NCBI GenBank assembly: GCA_022495995.1
Contig: JAFEMH010003633.1
Location: 1 to 64,000, forward strand
Length of the DNA: 64,000 nt
Direction of reading: 5' to 3'
DNA from: Adenophora triphylla var. japonica
Lineage: Eukaryota > Streptophyta > Magnoliopsida > Asterales > Campanulaceae
Shown: positions 52,600-63,160 of the stretch, one piece after another
Layout: every line of letters begins with the position of its first letter
Numbering within the stretch: the stretch's first letter is position 1
Position numbers and translations under genes: made by a program
The notes under the pieces: generated by a model
Databases searched by the model: none
Told to the model about the DNA's origin: nothing
What the model saw: the letters and a program-made list of their open reading frames with translations, nothing else

Positions 52600-53533
52600 A
52601 GCCTAGCTATTTTTAAGCTGGGCTAACAAAGTTTTATCCGGCAATGGCATTCCCTCTATATCTTCTAGAGATCGATCATTTTTTACCAACCTTTTGCAAT
52701 TCAGCTAAAGTCAAATTTTTTATCTCCTCTTCACTTAATATTAAGGATGGAAGCCTTAATATTCTTCGCCTCATTCTTAAGATGTCATCACTAATTTCTT
52801 GTCAGTTGTATTTCCAAAACTTCCTTGCATCTGATATGTCACAAAAAAGAAGAATAGTAAAAAATAAGTCCCTAACTTGTGGAGCACTAGCCCAATGATT
52901 TGTCTCGTCTATGGCTTTATGCCACTCACCATCGTCTTCTAAAAGGCCACGGGCATAACACGCCATCTTCATAGTAGGGTAGACAATGCCATTGAATTTT
53001 CGAATATCTTCATAGTTTTCACATCCTTTGACTATATTCAAAAGAAGCCTCAAATAGTACCTTTCCCCTGAACTCGGATGTGCGTATGTTAAACGACCAA
53101 TACTTCTCCCAGACTCACGTCGTTTCCATGTTAACGTCCCCTTTTTCCCAACATATTTTGTGGGGAATTCAGAGTAAGTTAATGACTTAGCAGCTGTATC
53201 ATCTTTATTAGTCTCCATCCACTCCGTAAACATTGTCTTTCTAGCTTTTTCTGTATTTACAACTCTGGGCAAGGGTTCATTATCATTGAAAATTAATGTT
53301 TCCTCTCCCTCTAAATGATAGAACAATCTCTCAACGGCTGGTTTCCTATAGTGAATTGGAAACTCAAAAATTCTCCAAATCGCTTCGCAAGCTGAGATAT
53401 AACGACAGTCAAGGAATGTCTTTATTTCATCATTTCCATTGAAATCACTATGGAAAGTTTCACTTGCTTGCTCTCCTGAATTCGCAATAATAATGGTGCT
53501 TCTGTCTGGACCCTTTGTAACATATTTAAACAA
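52600..53533 (-). pseudogene. RepHel middle region with Rep catalytic tyrosine segment
   Basis: From 53533 the frame reads MFKYVTKGPDRSTIII; just upstream, in the same frame, KYLFKYV holds the Rep tyrosines. Then come GNDEIKTFLDCRYISACEAI, WRIFEFPIHYRKPAVERL, RYYLRLLLNIVKG and ARGLLEDDGEWHKAIDE, all typical of the region joining Rep and helicase. The frame ends near 52802; 52640-52800 continues in another frame (LRMRRRILRLPSLIL). A frameshift immediately before the tyrosine segment (about 53540) separates it from the upstream Rep part. Confidence 0.88.
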
Positions 53534-53580
53534 ATACTTAATTGCCTTGATTTATTGCACGCTTCCACATTTATATGGAT

Positions 53581-54250
53581 TTAATATTTAACCAATAAAT
53601 ACATATTGTACACCACAACATATCTATTATCAAGTTTGATGCCATTCTTATCAACTGTTAAGTTTGTGTCCCTTCTTCTATAGACACAATACCCATTTTC
53701 ATCAACAGTTGTCTGATTCTGGAATGATTTGGGGAATTTCTTGGAACATAGGCCTATGCATATTGCAGAAAAGTAAATTAGAATGATCTGCAAATTATAT
53801 ATAAATCATTAAGTTAGAGTATTCTAAGTTTTTGAAGAATACTAACCATCGGTCATGCAGGGGGAATTTGGATTTGCACAACCACATGGTCCATGCATCA
53901 TGAACTGAGACACAGCCGCGTATCCAATTGGATCTAAGGATGGATCAGGTATTTCTGCTGAGATTACGGAATCTATTTGTTCAGTCGTGTTTAATTTGTC
54001 TGCCTTGTTCACCCAAAAGATGATATGTGCATGCGACAATCCTCGTTTCTGAAATTCTATTGTGTATAACATTGTGAAAAAGTAGTTAGATGACAGTTAA
54101 TATGAAATAATTTAGAACAGGGGAAAAGTATAACTTTCATATTAAATCATACCTGCCTCCACTTTTCCAAAAAATTTCATTAGCCACAATATCATGTATC
54201 ATCTCATCTAGCTTAAGCTTGAAAACTCTACATTCAATGTCAGGTCTATT
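53581..54250 (-). pseudogene. Rep domain with HUH motif
   Basis: First part (54150-54240): RPDIECRVFKLKLDEMIHDI. After an intron (about 54075-54150, starting GTATGATT), EFQKRGLSHAHIIFWV carries the HUH (HAH) metal-binding motif at about 54015-54050, and GPCGCANPNSPCM follows. After a second intron (about 53790-53845), CSKKFPKSFQNQT with DENGYCVYRRRDT and LDNRYVVVYN (53600-53750). An in-frame stop lies at 53583-53585 just past LLVKY. Rep nicks DNA and starts rolling-circle replication. Confidence 0.88.
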
Positions 54251-54259
54251 TTCCCGTTT

Positions 54260-55405
54260 TTACCCACCCAACGTTTCCAATAGTTCACTTATTTCTTTCC
54301 AATTAGGATTTGCCGTGAATGTGATAAAGAAATCAGGATTACCAAAAATGCGACATATTGCCATTGCATCTTGGTAATTCTGAACCATATATCTAGGGCT
54401 ACCTGTAAATGATGAAGGCAATATAGTCCTCATTCCAACATTTGTAGAGTCTGAATCACCCCTCTGAATTGCATCGTACACATTTTTGTATAGATCTGTG
54501 CGTAACATTGCCTGATTCTTTCTAAGCCAACGAAGCCTTTGTTGTTCAACCTGGGTATAAATATCAGCAATAAATTGCTGGTATAATCGGTCAGATTCCT
54601 GTAATGTTTGCCCTTGATTATTTCGTTGTTGTAACACATATGCATAATACTTTCTAGCTGTAACATTTTTCCTCTTTGTTTTCCTTGAGCCTGTGTTATG
54701 AACATAAGGAATGTCCAAATGGAATCCATCTTCACCATATGGAAAAATAAGTGGATATTGGAGAGACATGAATAACGGATGGAGGTCGTTAATTCTTTTC
54801 AACACTCTGTTCGTACCTTGGATAATTAAGTCACGCTCGCCATTTGTACTCGCCATAGCTCCAACAATTAACATGGCTATTTTCGATGCAGTAGGAGCTG
54901 AATAATTATGTGATCTATTTGCCCTTTTCTTCACCAGCTTAATTGTTAAATTACCTACTGAATGGTCTTTATACCAATCCCTCGCCGTCCTAAACACTTT
55001 GACCAATTCATTATGAGAGTCGAGCATCTCAATTAATTGTTCTATAATTTCTGGCGACAAATCTTCATTTACTTCCTTGCGATTAAGTGCATTTAATCGA
55101 TTCTGGATTTCATTCTCGGTATCATAGACGTAGAGCTGTAAGAAACTTGCAGGACGACCTTCATCTGGTAATAAAGATCCTATTTGATGATAGTTTTTGC
55201 CGCCTATCTTGTAAATATAAACTGAACCATTTTTGTTAATGGATGTATCAACTTTTGTGCCCATTGAAGTCATAGAAAACATGGAGTTATAAGCTCGTAT
55301 GTTCTCTTGAAATCTAGAAGATATTATTCCTTTATCTCCATTTAGCAATGATTTCAATGGTTCGGGCGGTTTTTGTATTGGGATTAACTCCACTTTTCCA
55401 TTCAT
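54260..55405 (-). pseudogene. Helitron N-terminal (Helitron-like N) region
   Basis: A 381-residue open frame. FQENIRAYNSMFSMTSMG at residues 33-50 is the usual start of the conserved Helitron N region; then HQIGSLLPDEGRPASFLQLY, HPLFMSLQYPLIFPYGEDG, YYAYVLQQRNNQGQTL, FIADIYTQVEQQRLRWLRKN, SSFTGSPRYMVQNYQDAMAI and FITFTANPNWKEI. These match the family in order and spacing. It leads into Rep, with a frame change near 54255. Confidence 0.92.
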
Positions 55406-55599
55406 ACAACATAAGGAGTATATTGGGTAGGTTTAAGACGAATTCTTTTTCACCCGCTCCTGCTCCCAAAAAATAGTACTATAGTATTTGCAAGTGAATG
55501 CTGGTAGTCCATAATAGGAAACTTCATTTGAGAATTTATTTGTATTGAAATGAATATGAATATAATTAATTTAATACCAAAAATGTAATTCAATTACAC

Positions 55600-55756
55600 T
55601 TTAGTCAAAGACGGTACCTTTTGCACACACTTTTCTTCTCTTGTTTGGAATCCTATCATTATCCATTGCATGAGATCTATGAGATAGCTGAGCTCTCTGA
55701 AGTGCTCTCTCTTTTATTCTCTCATGTCTTCTTTGTTTTGCATATACCCGGCTCAT
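55600..55756 (-). pseudogene. First exon of the Helitron RepHel gene
   Basis: ATG at 55756: MSRVYAKQRRHERIKERALQ, then RAQLSHRSHAMDNDRIPNKR. The basic, Arg/Gln-rich start is typical of plant Helitron proteins. The splice to the next exon (55405) would remove about 190 bp. Start choice is based on this being the first ATG after a stop. Confidence 0.6.
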
Positions 55757-57758
55757 CTCATCTGAAATAAGCGGTTAATTTTAAGTACCAAATTCACTGG
55801 CAGTTAAAATCCCGAAATGCATTCGAAAATATTTTGGATATAAAATACCTAATACATTGATGGTGCAAGAAGTGGCTGTTTTTTTTATAAGTTTCTTTGA
55901 AATTGGAATGATAGATTTGGAATCTTTGATGTGTTATACCGTAGATCCAACTGACTTCCTGTAAAACGTAGAGTGTAAATAAATATAATTTCAAAGCAAT
56001 TCACACAAAATGATCTATTGTAGGCATGTCCAGAAGGAAATGATAAGGGGGGAATACTATATAAAGCAAAAGTTATCAACTCAGCAACTTTTATGTCTTG
56101 GTAAGTATATAAGCTAAAATTCTCACTTACCTTCCCTTTGCATTTGAACTGCACTTTTTCTAGAGCTGCCCTATTTACTTTGTGTTATGTGTTGTCCTTT
56201 TACTTTCCCTTTATTCCCCCCGCCTTTGGCCTTTAAAGAAGATGCTACGATAGATGACTTTTTTTTAGATTGGAAATTATTGGAAATTATTCATTGTTGT
56301 GTATTAGTAAATATATGTATTCAATTACGCAGTTACCTGCTGTAAAAATGTTGAATTCAGTAGTTGTTGCTCTGTTCATTTTCCTTTTTTCCATCAGTAT
56401 CCTTTTCCTCTCCATCCGATTTTCCTTGGCTTTTTCTTTTGGCACAGATCCTATGTTAGAGGACAGTATGTTTGAGAAAATAATAAAAGCAATATTATTC
56501 TAAGATTAGAAGTAGATTATGTATTTTGTATGCATAAAACAGAACCTGGAAAAACAATAAGAAAGTCAATATGCTCCATTCTTCTCTTCCTTGTCATCTT
56601 ATTGCTGGAATAGATTTCTATAATCAAGCCTATGGTCATATTCCCATACATGAACTGGTAAACAACATAACTGGAAAGGTCTTGTTAAAATGAATATAGG
56701 TTGAATATATAAAGACTAAAGAGATACTACCCTAATGTACATAATTAATGACAAAGTATTAATCACTTGCATAAATAGAACAAATACCTAACAGATGAAA
56801 CATAAATCAGTTTATAATCTAAACCATTCACACTTCATATTCTAAAACTTTTACATTTGTTCTTTGTACATCGAAATATGCTAAAGATAATGCTTACTTA
56901 TTATCTCCTAATAAATATTTTTAAGAAGCCCTTTTCATTTATCAAGCATAAGCAAGCAATGGGTTCCTAGAATCTGTAAATATTTATCAATCATAAGCAG
57001 ACAACATGTTACTTACTCTCACATTAATCTCACCCTCTATTTACGTAATAATATATACTCCCTCTTTCTCTCATAAGTTTACAAATTATGACTTTTCTTT
57101 ATCATAATCAGTAGAAATTGTATAAATAATATTTACCAATTGCATAATGTATCAAATCATCTAGAAAATATTTTGAAGATTTTTTTTTAAATCCCCATCA
57201 ATTTTAACACATGAGTAGAGTAGTTACCATAAGATTAATGTTTAGTGAGAGTTAATTTATGTTCATCAACTAAAACTAAATCTGTAAAGTTTTATAGGGT
57301 ATTTGGTATGTTTTATATTAGGTATTGCTCTCACTAATGGAGAATTGGTAATTATGAGTATATCTTAACAATTTACCTAGTCTTAGAGCTTCAACTCTAA
57401 TATCTTGTTGTTTTTTTCTTTATTTGGTACCAATTATGTCATACTATCAATCAACTTGTGAAAGGAATCTTCAATGAGTATACACTGAATTTTAAAGTGT
57501 AATCAGAGTAACAAATAATTTATTCTTCTAAATTTTAGGCATATTCTGGCTAACAAACAATCAATAGCAAACTTATGCTCATTAGCATATACTTTATTTC
57601 AAAATACTCATAAAAAACAATATATTCAAATATACCAAATGATATTGGCAACACAAATCTTTTGCATAATCTCAGTTCAAAACACGTATATTTATTCCAA
57701 AATACCTACACAAAACTTTGAATTTAAACAATTAATATTTTAGCGCTTTCCTGACTTT
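55757..57758. other. Non-coding interval between RepHel and RPA genes
   Basis: About 2 kb, AT-rich, no recognised gene. At 57056-57085 TACTCCCTCTTTCTCTCATA resembles the left end of the local MITE families, but no matching right end was found. Because RepHel and RPA are both on the minus strand, the RepHel promoter probably lies here. Confidence 0.5.
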
Positions 57759-58244
57759 TTATTCTTCTACAGCATCGTTCTGAGAACCTCCTTCATATCC
57801 ATCTTGTCCGGATCTCTCATCTTCACATCTGGCACTATAATTTCTCTAGACATTAACATCGGTACTAACGAAAGATGTTATCAATTGTAACATACTAACC
57901 TTATCTTAAGAGCATTCCTCTTTTCAGAGAGAAAATGGGTTTTCGCACCCAATGATGAATCACCTTTCTCAGCACTATTCACAATGGACTACATTTTTAA
58001 ATGGTTAAAAAAAGCATTTAGACTCTGAGGGATAGTAAAATACGAATTGATTAATTATTTTCAGACAAAAGACTATGTTTATAACCTTGACAGATATTGT
58101 CACGAATGTCACAATCAAAGAGAACCCGCTTAACTGTGAAAGTCTCAATTGTTGATCCTAGGCGCTTTTCATTGAGTTGTATCTGGAAAACATGACATTT
58201 TCCTATCATTGAACGTAACTGTCTTGGCAGTAGTTTCGCACTCC

Positions 58245-58308
<64 letters not shown>

Positions 58309-58438
58309 ATATATATATGTATATATATATGTATATATATGTATATATACATGTATATATACATATATATATACATATATATATACATGTATATATACAT
58401 ATATATATATATACATATATATATACATATATATATAC

Positions 58439-58506
<68 letters not shown>

Positions 58507-60331
58507 GTAAGAATTTAATAAAAATTAAAAGCAACTACTTAATGATATATGTAAACGTGCATTTTAAAACTTATGTCAATTACCTCCTCAATCAATTGAA
58601 CCAAATCAGTTGCCTTAAATAAGCTTCTCCTCCTCCCGTTCAAATAGAACACACTCTAAGGAATCGCTACCATCTTGCAGCTCAGCTTCGACACGGTACC
58701 TAATATTATTAAATGAAAAGAACGATACATTATAGTGTCCCACAACAAATGACTTTATTAATCAGGAGGGGAAATATTACCTTATATGTGAAAACATTAC
58801 ATCCTTCTTACACTCCTCGCAATGTAATTTGCGATCTTTAAGATAGACCTTCCTTGCACAACTATTGCAGGAATTATATTTCCACCCATAAATCTCTTGA
58901 ATTCTAGCTATACTGCCATACACATACAGTGGGTATGTCTACGAAAGAAACATAAACAATATTTAGATGAAAACAAATCTATGTAATAAGAAGAGAGGAA
59001 GTACTGAGAAGTTGTCATAAGATGGTAGGACTTACAAATTTCTCACAGCGAATAAGCATCTCTGAAATTTCACTTATTAGTTTTTTGTTGTTGTTGTACT
59101 CTTCTCTGGAAATGAAACTACTTTGCATGGGAATTTTACCCATCCTATTGTCAGGTTCCTTTGATCCTAGACTATTTAGTTGTAAATTATTTTATTACCT
59201 AAATGTCAATAACATGCATAAAACACATGAAGTCAGAAAGATGGAATACTTACAATCCAATAAACTCATGTATTTCCTTAATGGAATCATCATTGTAAAA
59301 TTGAGTTGCACTGCTGCTTGATATTGCAAGATTTCCTGCGTAGAATGGGTCATATCATTCAAAAGAAAATATCAAACATGAATTGTAGCTGAGACTATAA
59401 GAAGTTTGAAGGAAGGATATGCACAGACCATTGCCATCAAACTTCACAATAGTAGAACTGATAATCCAAACACGCTGATTGTTCTTGCCAACTGAGCTTG
59501 CCTTCTCATTAATCTTTTTTCCCCACAAAGTAATCCTATTTTTATTTCCACTGAAATTGCACGGTATATTTAGTAAATCAAGTAGGTAGGAATGGTTCAT
59601 GATAAATTTATAAAGGAAAGCACATATACCTAGTGTCTTCAAGGTCAATATACTGCATCAACACTGTTTTGAAATTGCTTACTCTTTCATCAACATCAGA
59701 GGTACCCATGACATAACCAATAACATCTGTTTGGATGAAATATTACTCTAACTGCATTGATAATAAATTACTAACAAAGCAGATTTGATAAAAAAAATAA
59801 CTTACCACAAAGATTCTTCTTATTATCGCTGATGTCGGGTAACATGTGATAGGGTACAGGGGCAAAGACATGCCTAGGAATCTGAGATAAATCCTTTACA
59901 ATCTATTCAACATAGGTAGAAGCATCTAGGAGAATAAATTCATCCCTATGAACGACACGGTACTCTGGCTTTGTGATCTCAACTGTGAAATTTTTAATTG
60001 TATAAATGCAACCCTTTTCTAATAACCCACGAAAATCAGGTATAAATCTATTCCTGATGATACAATGTATTGAATCAGACTGAAATAGTCATAAAAAAAA
60101 ATTTATTTCGACATATCTAACTGAAGTTTTTTAGTAGAAATGATTGCATGGCATAATGTTAGAACATATGTGTGACATTATCTTCTCATCTATAGCCAAA
60201 AAATCCATACTCATTATTTCACGATCTTTCTTTGTGTTGTATGAATTTCAAATATGTGAGATCCGGCAAATAACCCTTTTCTCACATCTGCCTCGCTGCA
60301 ACTGGCTGAGAAGGATTGTTTGTGGAGCCAT
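57759..60331 (-). pseudogene. RPA1-like single-strand DNA-binding protein gene of the Helitron, decayed
   Basis: ATG at 60331 opens MAPQTILLSQLQRGRCEKRV and ICRISHI, then a stop where relatives have Trp. Next exon (59880-60100) has FIPDFRGLLEKGCIYTIKNF and EYRVVHRDEFILLD. Then RHVFAPVPYHMLPDISDNKK (59820-59880), TVLMQYIDLEDT with NRITLWGKKINEKA (59510-59690), the C-terminal zinc-ribbon exon YNSCNSCARKVYL with LHCEECKKDV (58790-58920), YRVEAELQDGSDSLECVLFE (58640-58700), and a tail ending at the stop 57759-57761. OB-fold order as in plant RPA1. Plant Helitrons often encode such proteins to bind single-stranded DNA. Confidence 0.85.
58244..58506. repeat. TA-rich microsatellite, (TA)n with (TATACA/TGTATA) blocks
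   Basis: About 260 bp of TA repeats in an intron of the RPA-like gene. Central parts alternate TATATATGTATA and TATACATGTATA, so it is highly self-complementary. All apparent reading frames of Tyr/Ile/Met here are artefacts of this repeat. Confidence 0.95.
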
Positions 60332-61011
60332 CTGAAAATGATTAACTGAATTTCAGATGATAAAATTGTAAGTTCGGAGTCTGAGAGCTTTCTGTTTTTA
60401 TAAAATATATGTAGATTAATGATGAATTTACTCAGGTTGCATATGTTGACAGTTTGAAGAAGAGGAAAAGCATCGAAGATGATATGCTGATACTGGAACC
60501 TGAGGAGTTTGTGATGTCTGAAATTCCAAAACTGCCTTGTGATGACTGAAATTCCAAAACTGCCTCCGGATCTATAAATGGCACCTACTACCTGGCATTA
60601 TATAAAGAGTATCAACGAAGAGTTTTATAATTTAACATTCATATGTACATATGAAACACCTTGTTTATTTGGTATTATATTAAGTACTCATATTAATAGC
60701 ATTTGATTAGATATCAGTTTTAGGAACCATTCTTATTCCAAATGTATTTGGTAACTTGAAACATACCATGTATTTGGACATTTATATAACTCCTAATGTA
60801 CATGTGAATATTATTTATACATCATATTTAGACATCTATTACCAGGCCTAAATACATGACCAAGTATATTGAGTGTTTAAGGCGAAATGAAAAGTCATTA
60901 GGCTTGTGGCTATCATCCGACGTGGACTTCTCACAGTCAAGATACACCCGAAAATTGATGAGGTGTCAAGCCTAGAATTGATTTCGCCTACTTTAATATA
61001 CTATAAGTATA
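60332..61011. other. Helitron 5' region
   Basis: Upstream of the RPA-like ATG to the Helitron 5' end. A plus-strand stretch at 60435-60540 reads YVDSLKKRKSIEDDMLILEP, perhaps a captured coding fragment; I cannot name it. TCTGAAATTCCAAAACTGCC occurs twice (60516 and 60546). The rest has no recognised content. Confidence 0.4.
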
Positions 61012-61071
61012 GATTTGTATTTGATAAACAGAGTTGTCCTTTTAAATATATTATAGTACAAATAATATATA

Positions 61072-61342
61072 CTCCCTTTGTACCATTACAAAAGACACAA
61101 AAGTTCTACTTTTGTGTCCTATTACAAAAAATAAAAATTCAAAAAGGAAAGTATTTAATATTTGTTTATTCATAAAACTCACTTACTATACTCACATCAT
61201 TTATCTATTTACTATTCTCTACTCCACTTTCTTTCTCCTACTTCACTTTTCACCATCACAACACTTACTTTACTATACACACTATACACCTTTCTTATTT
61301 TTTTGTAAATCTCATTTTGTGTCTTTTGTAATGGAATGGATA
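61072..61342. mobile_element. Stowaway-like MITE, diverged
   Basis: Left end CTCCCTTTGTACCATTACA then AAAGACACAA; right end TTGTGTCTTTTGTAATGG then AATGGATAGTG, an inverted repeat of about 30 bp with mismatches. TA precedes it (61070-61071). A TG/TA dinucleotide run follows (61343-61380). Confidence 0.75.
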
Positions 61343-61381
<39 letters not shown>

Positions 61382-61724
61382 CTATTTCTATCTCAAAATG
61401 AAGGATTAATTTTTTAAAAAAAAATTGCTATTGATCAAAGCAAATCTTAAAGTTTTATGATTATTCATTTTATAACGAAGGAGAATTATTTATTATGAGT
61501 TGGGTTAAAATATTCATTTACTCTTTCTAATCTCTAGTTTTGAGTCGTTCTTGTGTAAAACAAGTTCTAGGATAAGCTATCGTAGAATCTATTTTGCGTA
61601 AGTGTCTTCTCTGCTATTATAAAGTGCCTCTTATAAAATTAGAAAGTGCATGTTCTAAAATAACACTAATATAACATTTAAATCGGTTGTAACGTTAAAT
61701 AGTAACGGTGATATTGTTGAAAAT

Positions 61725-62070
61725 AGTGCATGTTGTAGTGTTAAAAAGTGTTTGTTATAGTATTGAAAACTGCCACTTGTAGTATTGAAAAATGTCTGTT
61801 GTAATATTGAAAAGTGTCAAGTGAATTAAAAAGCACATGCCTGTTGTAGTATCAAAAAGTGCCTTTTGTAGTATTGAAAACTGCCTTCTACAGTATCAAA
61901 AAATGCCTGGTGAATTTTTGTAAGTTTCAAGTGAGTTCAAAAATACATGTCTGTTGTAGCGTTGAAAAGTGCCTCTTGTGGTATTCAAAAACTGTCTTAT
62001 ACATTGTCAAAATGTGCCGGTGCGTTTTTTGTAAGTTCCAGTTATTTACAAAAATGTCACCGCGCCTATT
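61725..62070. repeat. Degenerate minisatellite, ~24-bp unit
   Basis: About 12-14 diverged copies of GTTGTAGTATTGAAAAGTGCC (for example 61729, 61756, 61779, 61835, 61867, 61952, 61976). Two longer blocks with TTTTTGTAAGTT(T/C)CA also repeat (61915, 62019), giving a higher-order period near 105-125 bp. No coding function. Confidence 0.75.
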
Positions 62071-62083
62071 GAAAAGTTCTACT

Positions 62084-62553
62084 TGTTGGAACATTAACGA
62101 TCCATTAACCATGAACCGACTCACAACTAGATTAAGAAGAGAAGGAGAAGAAGAAGAAGAAGAATACGAAAGCGTGTACCTTGTGATTCCATGATTGTGT
62201 TCTTGATCTTGTTCTTGAATAAATGAGAAAGTAGGGAAGAGTAGATCTTCTAAATGATAGTGCCCACACTATAATCTTCTTGATGAATGAATAGAATTCT
62301 TATGACTTAATTGTATATGTAACTAGTGTCTCTAATGGCTGATGGATAGCCTTTATATAATAAGAGAAGGGGCACTTCATTTAGGGACTACACCCTTTCA
62401 TAAAGATGATGGTGTGAAGTTACCACTATGCCCATCATTTAATGGTACTTACACCTAATGGAATTCTACACATTTTGTCTATACTTTAACATTATTAAAT
62501 GATTATAACAAATGGAATTAAATAACACATATTAATTAATCCATGTTCTAACA
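62084..62553 (-). repeat. 3' LTR of the right-edge Copia element (470 bp)
   Basis: Plus-strand start TGTTGGAACATTAACG and end CATGTTCTAACA form the inverted repeat TGTTrGAACA. CCTTTATATAATAAG at 62351-62365 is a TATA candidate. The element-strand start is TGTTAGAACATGGATTAAT. Confidence 0.85.
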
Positions 62554-62566
62554 ATCTCCCACTTTG

Positions 62567-63160
62567 ATTAATATTAATATGTATCTTTTACTAAATAAAT
62601 TCCTTAATCATTTATAACATGAATGACAACCCTTATGTGCACGTTTATTGTCATCCAACACAATCCTGTCCATTAGTCTTATAAGTATAGGGACTAAAGG
62701 GGCAGTCGTTGTAATTGATTCGCAACTAAACCCACATTAATCACATATATATATATCCAACTAAATGACATAGATTAAGTATAGATATGTAGCATGGAAT
62801 ATTAATGAATATATATGAAGAACACATATATATATTCTCCAACTAGTCCTACTTAACCAAATGAGATCAATATAAATAAAAACAACACAGAGAAATAGAA
62901 AACAACACAAACTCCCACTGATTTAAGCATTATCAAAATTGTTTCACCCATATGAGCAGTATGCTCGTGAAACATCAAAAGAGATTACGCTTTACAAAAT
63001 GGATCCAATAACATGGAGTTTGATCCTATAAGTTGTATATCTATTTGTTCATTTTATACTTATTTCTCTTCAACAAGAGACATAACCATATGATGTCTTT
63101 CAACATCTTTGCATCCACTAAAACATAATCGGAATACTTATTGATCTCAAAATGATCCGA
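62567..63160 (-). other. 3' region of the right-edge Copia element without recognised domain
   Basis: RNase H is expected here, but only weak traces could be read; the region appears deleted or strongly mutated. It is AT-rich with TATATATATCC and TATATATATTC words (62744, 62828). Confidence 0.4.

Larger units (their letters stand above)
49022..61013 (-). mobile_element. 12-kb Helitron encoding RepHel and an RPA1-like protein
   Basis: Minus-strand element. Its 5' end TCTATACTTATAGTATATT lies at 61013 and its 3' end CTAG at 49025-49022, preceded by a hairpin CATGC-GTA-GCACG and about 9 bases. Flanks are A (49021) and T (61014) on the plus strand, the AT target of Helitrons. It encodes a rolling-circle replicase/helicase (50995-55756) and an RPA1-like protein (57759-60331), the usual pair in autonomous plant Helitrons. 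A stop and a frameshift in Rep and several stops in RPA make it presently defective. Confidence 0.92.

Noticed and set aside
57056..57260. A further MITE starting CTCCCTCTTTCTC
   Set aside because: No inverted right end was found within 500 bp.
58051..58622. Five overlapping frames of Tyr/Ile/Met repeats on both strands
   Set aside because: They are translations of a TA/TACA microsatellite and have no coding meaning.
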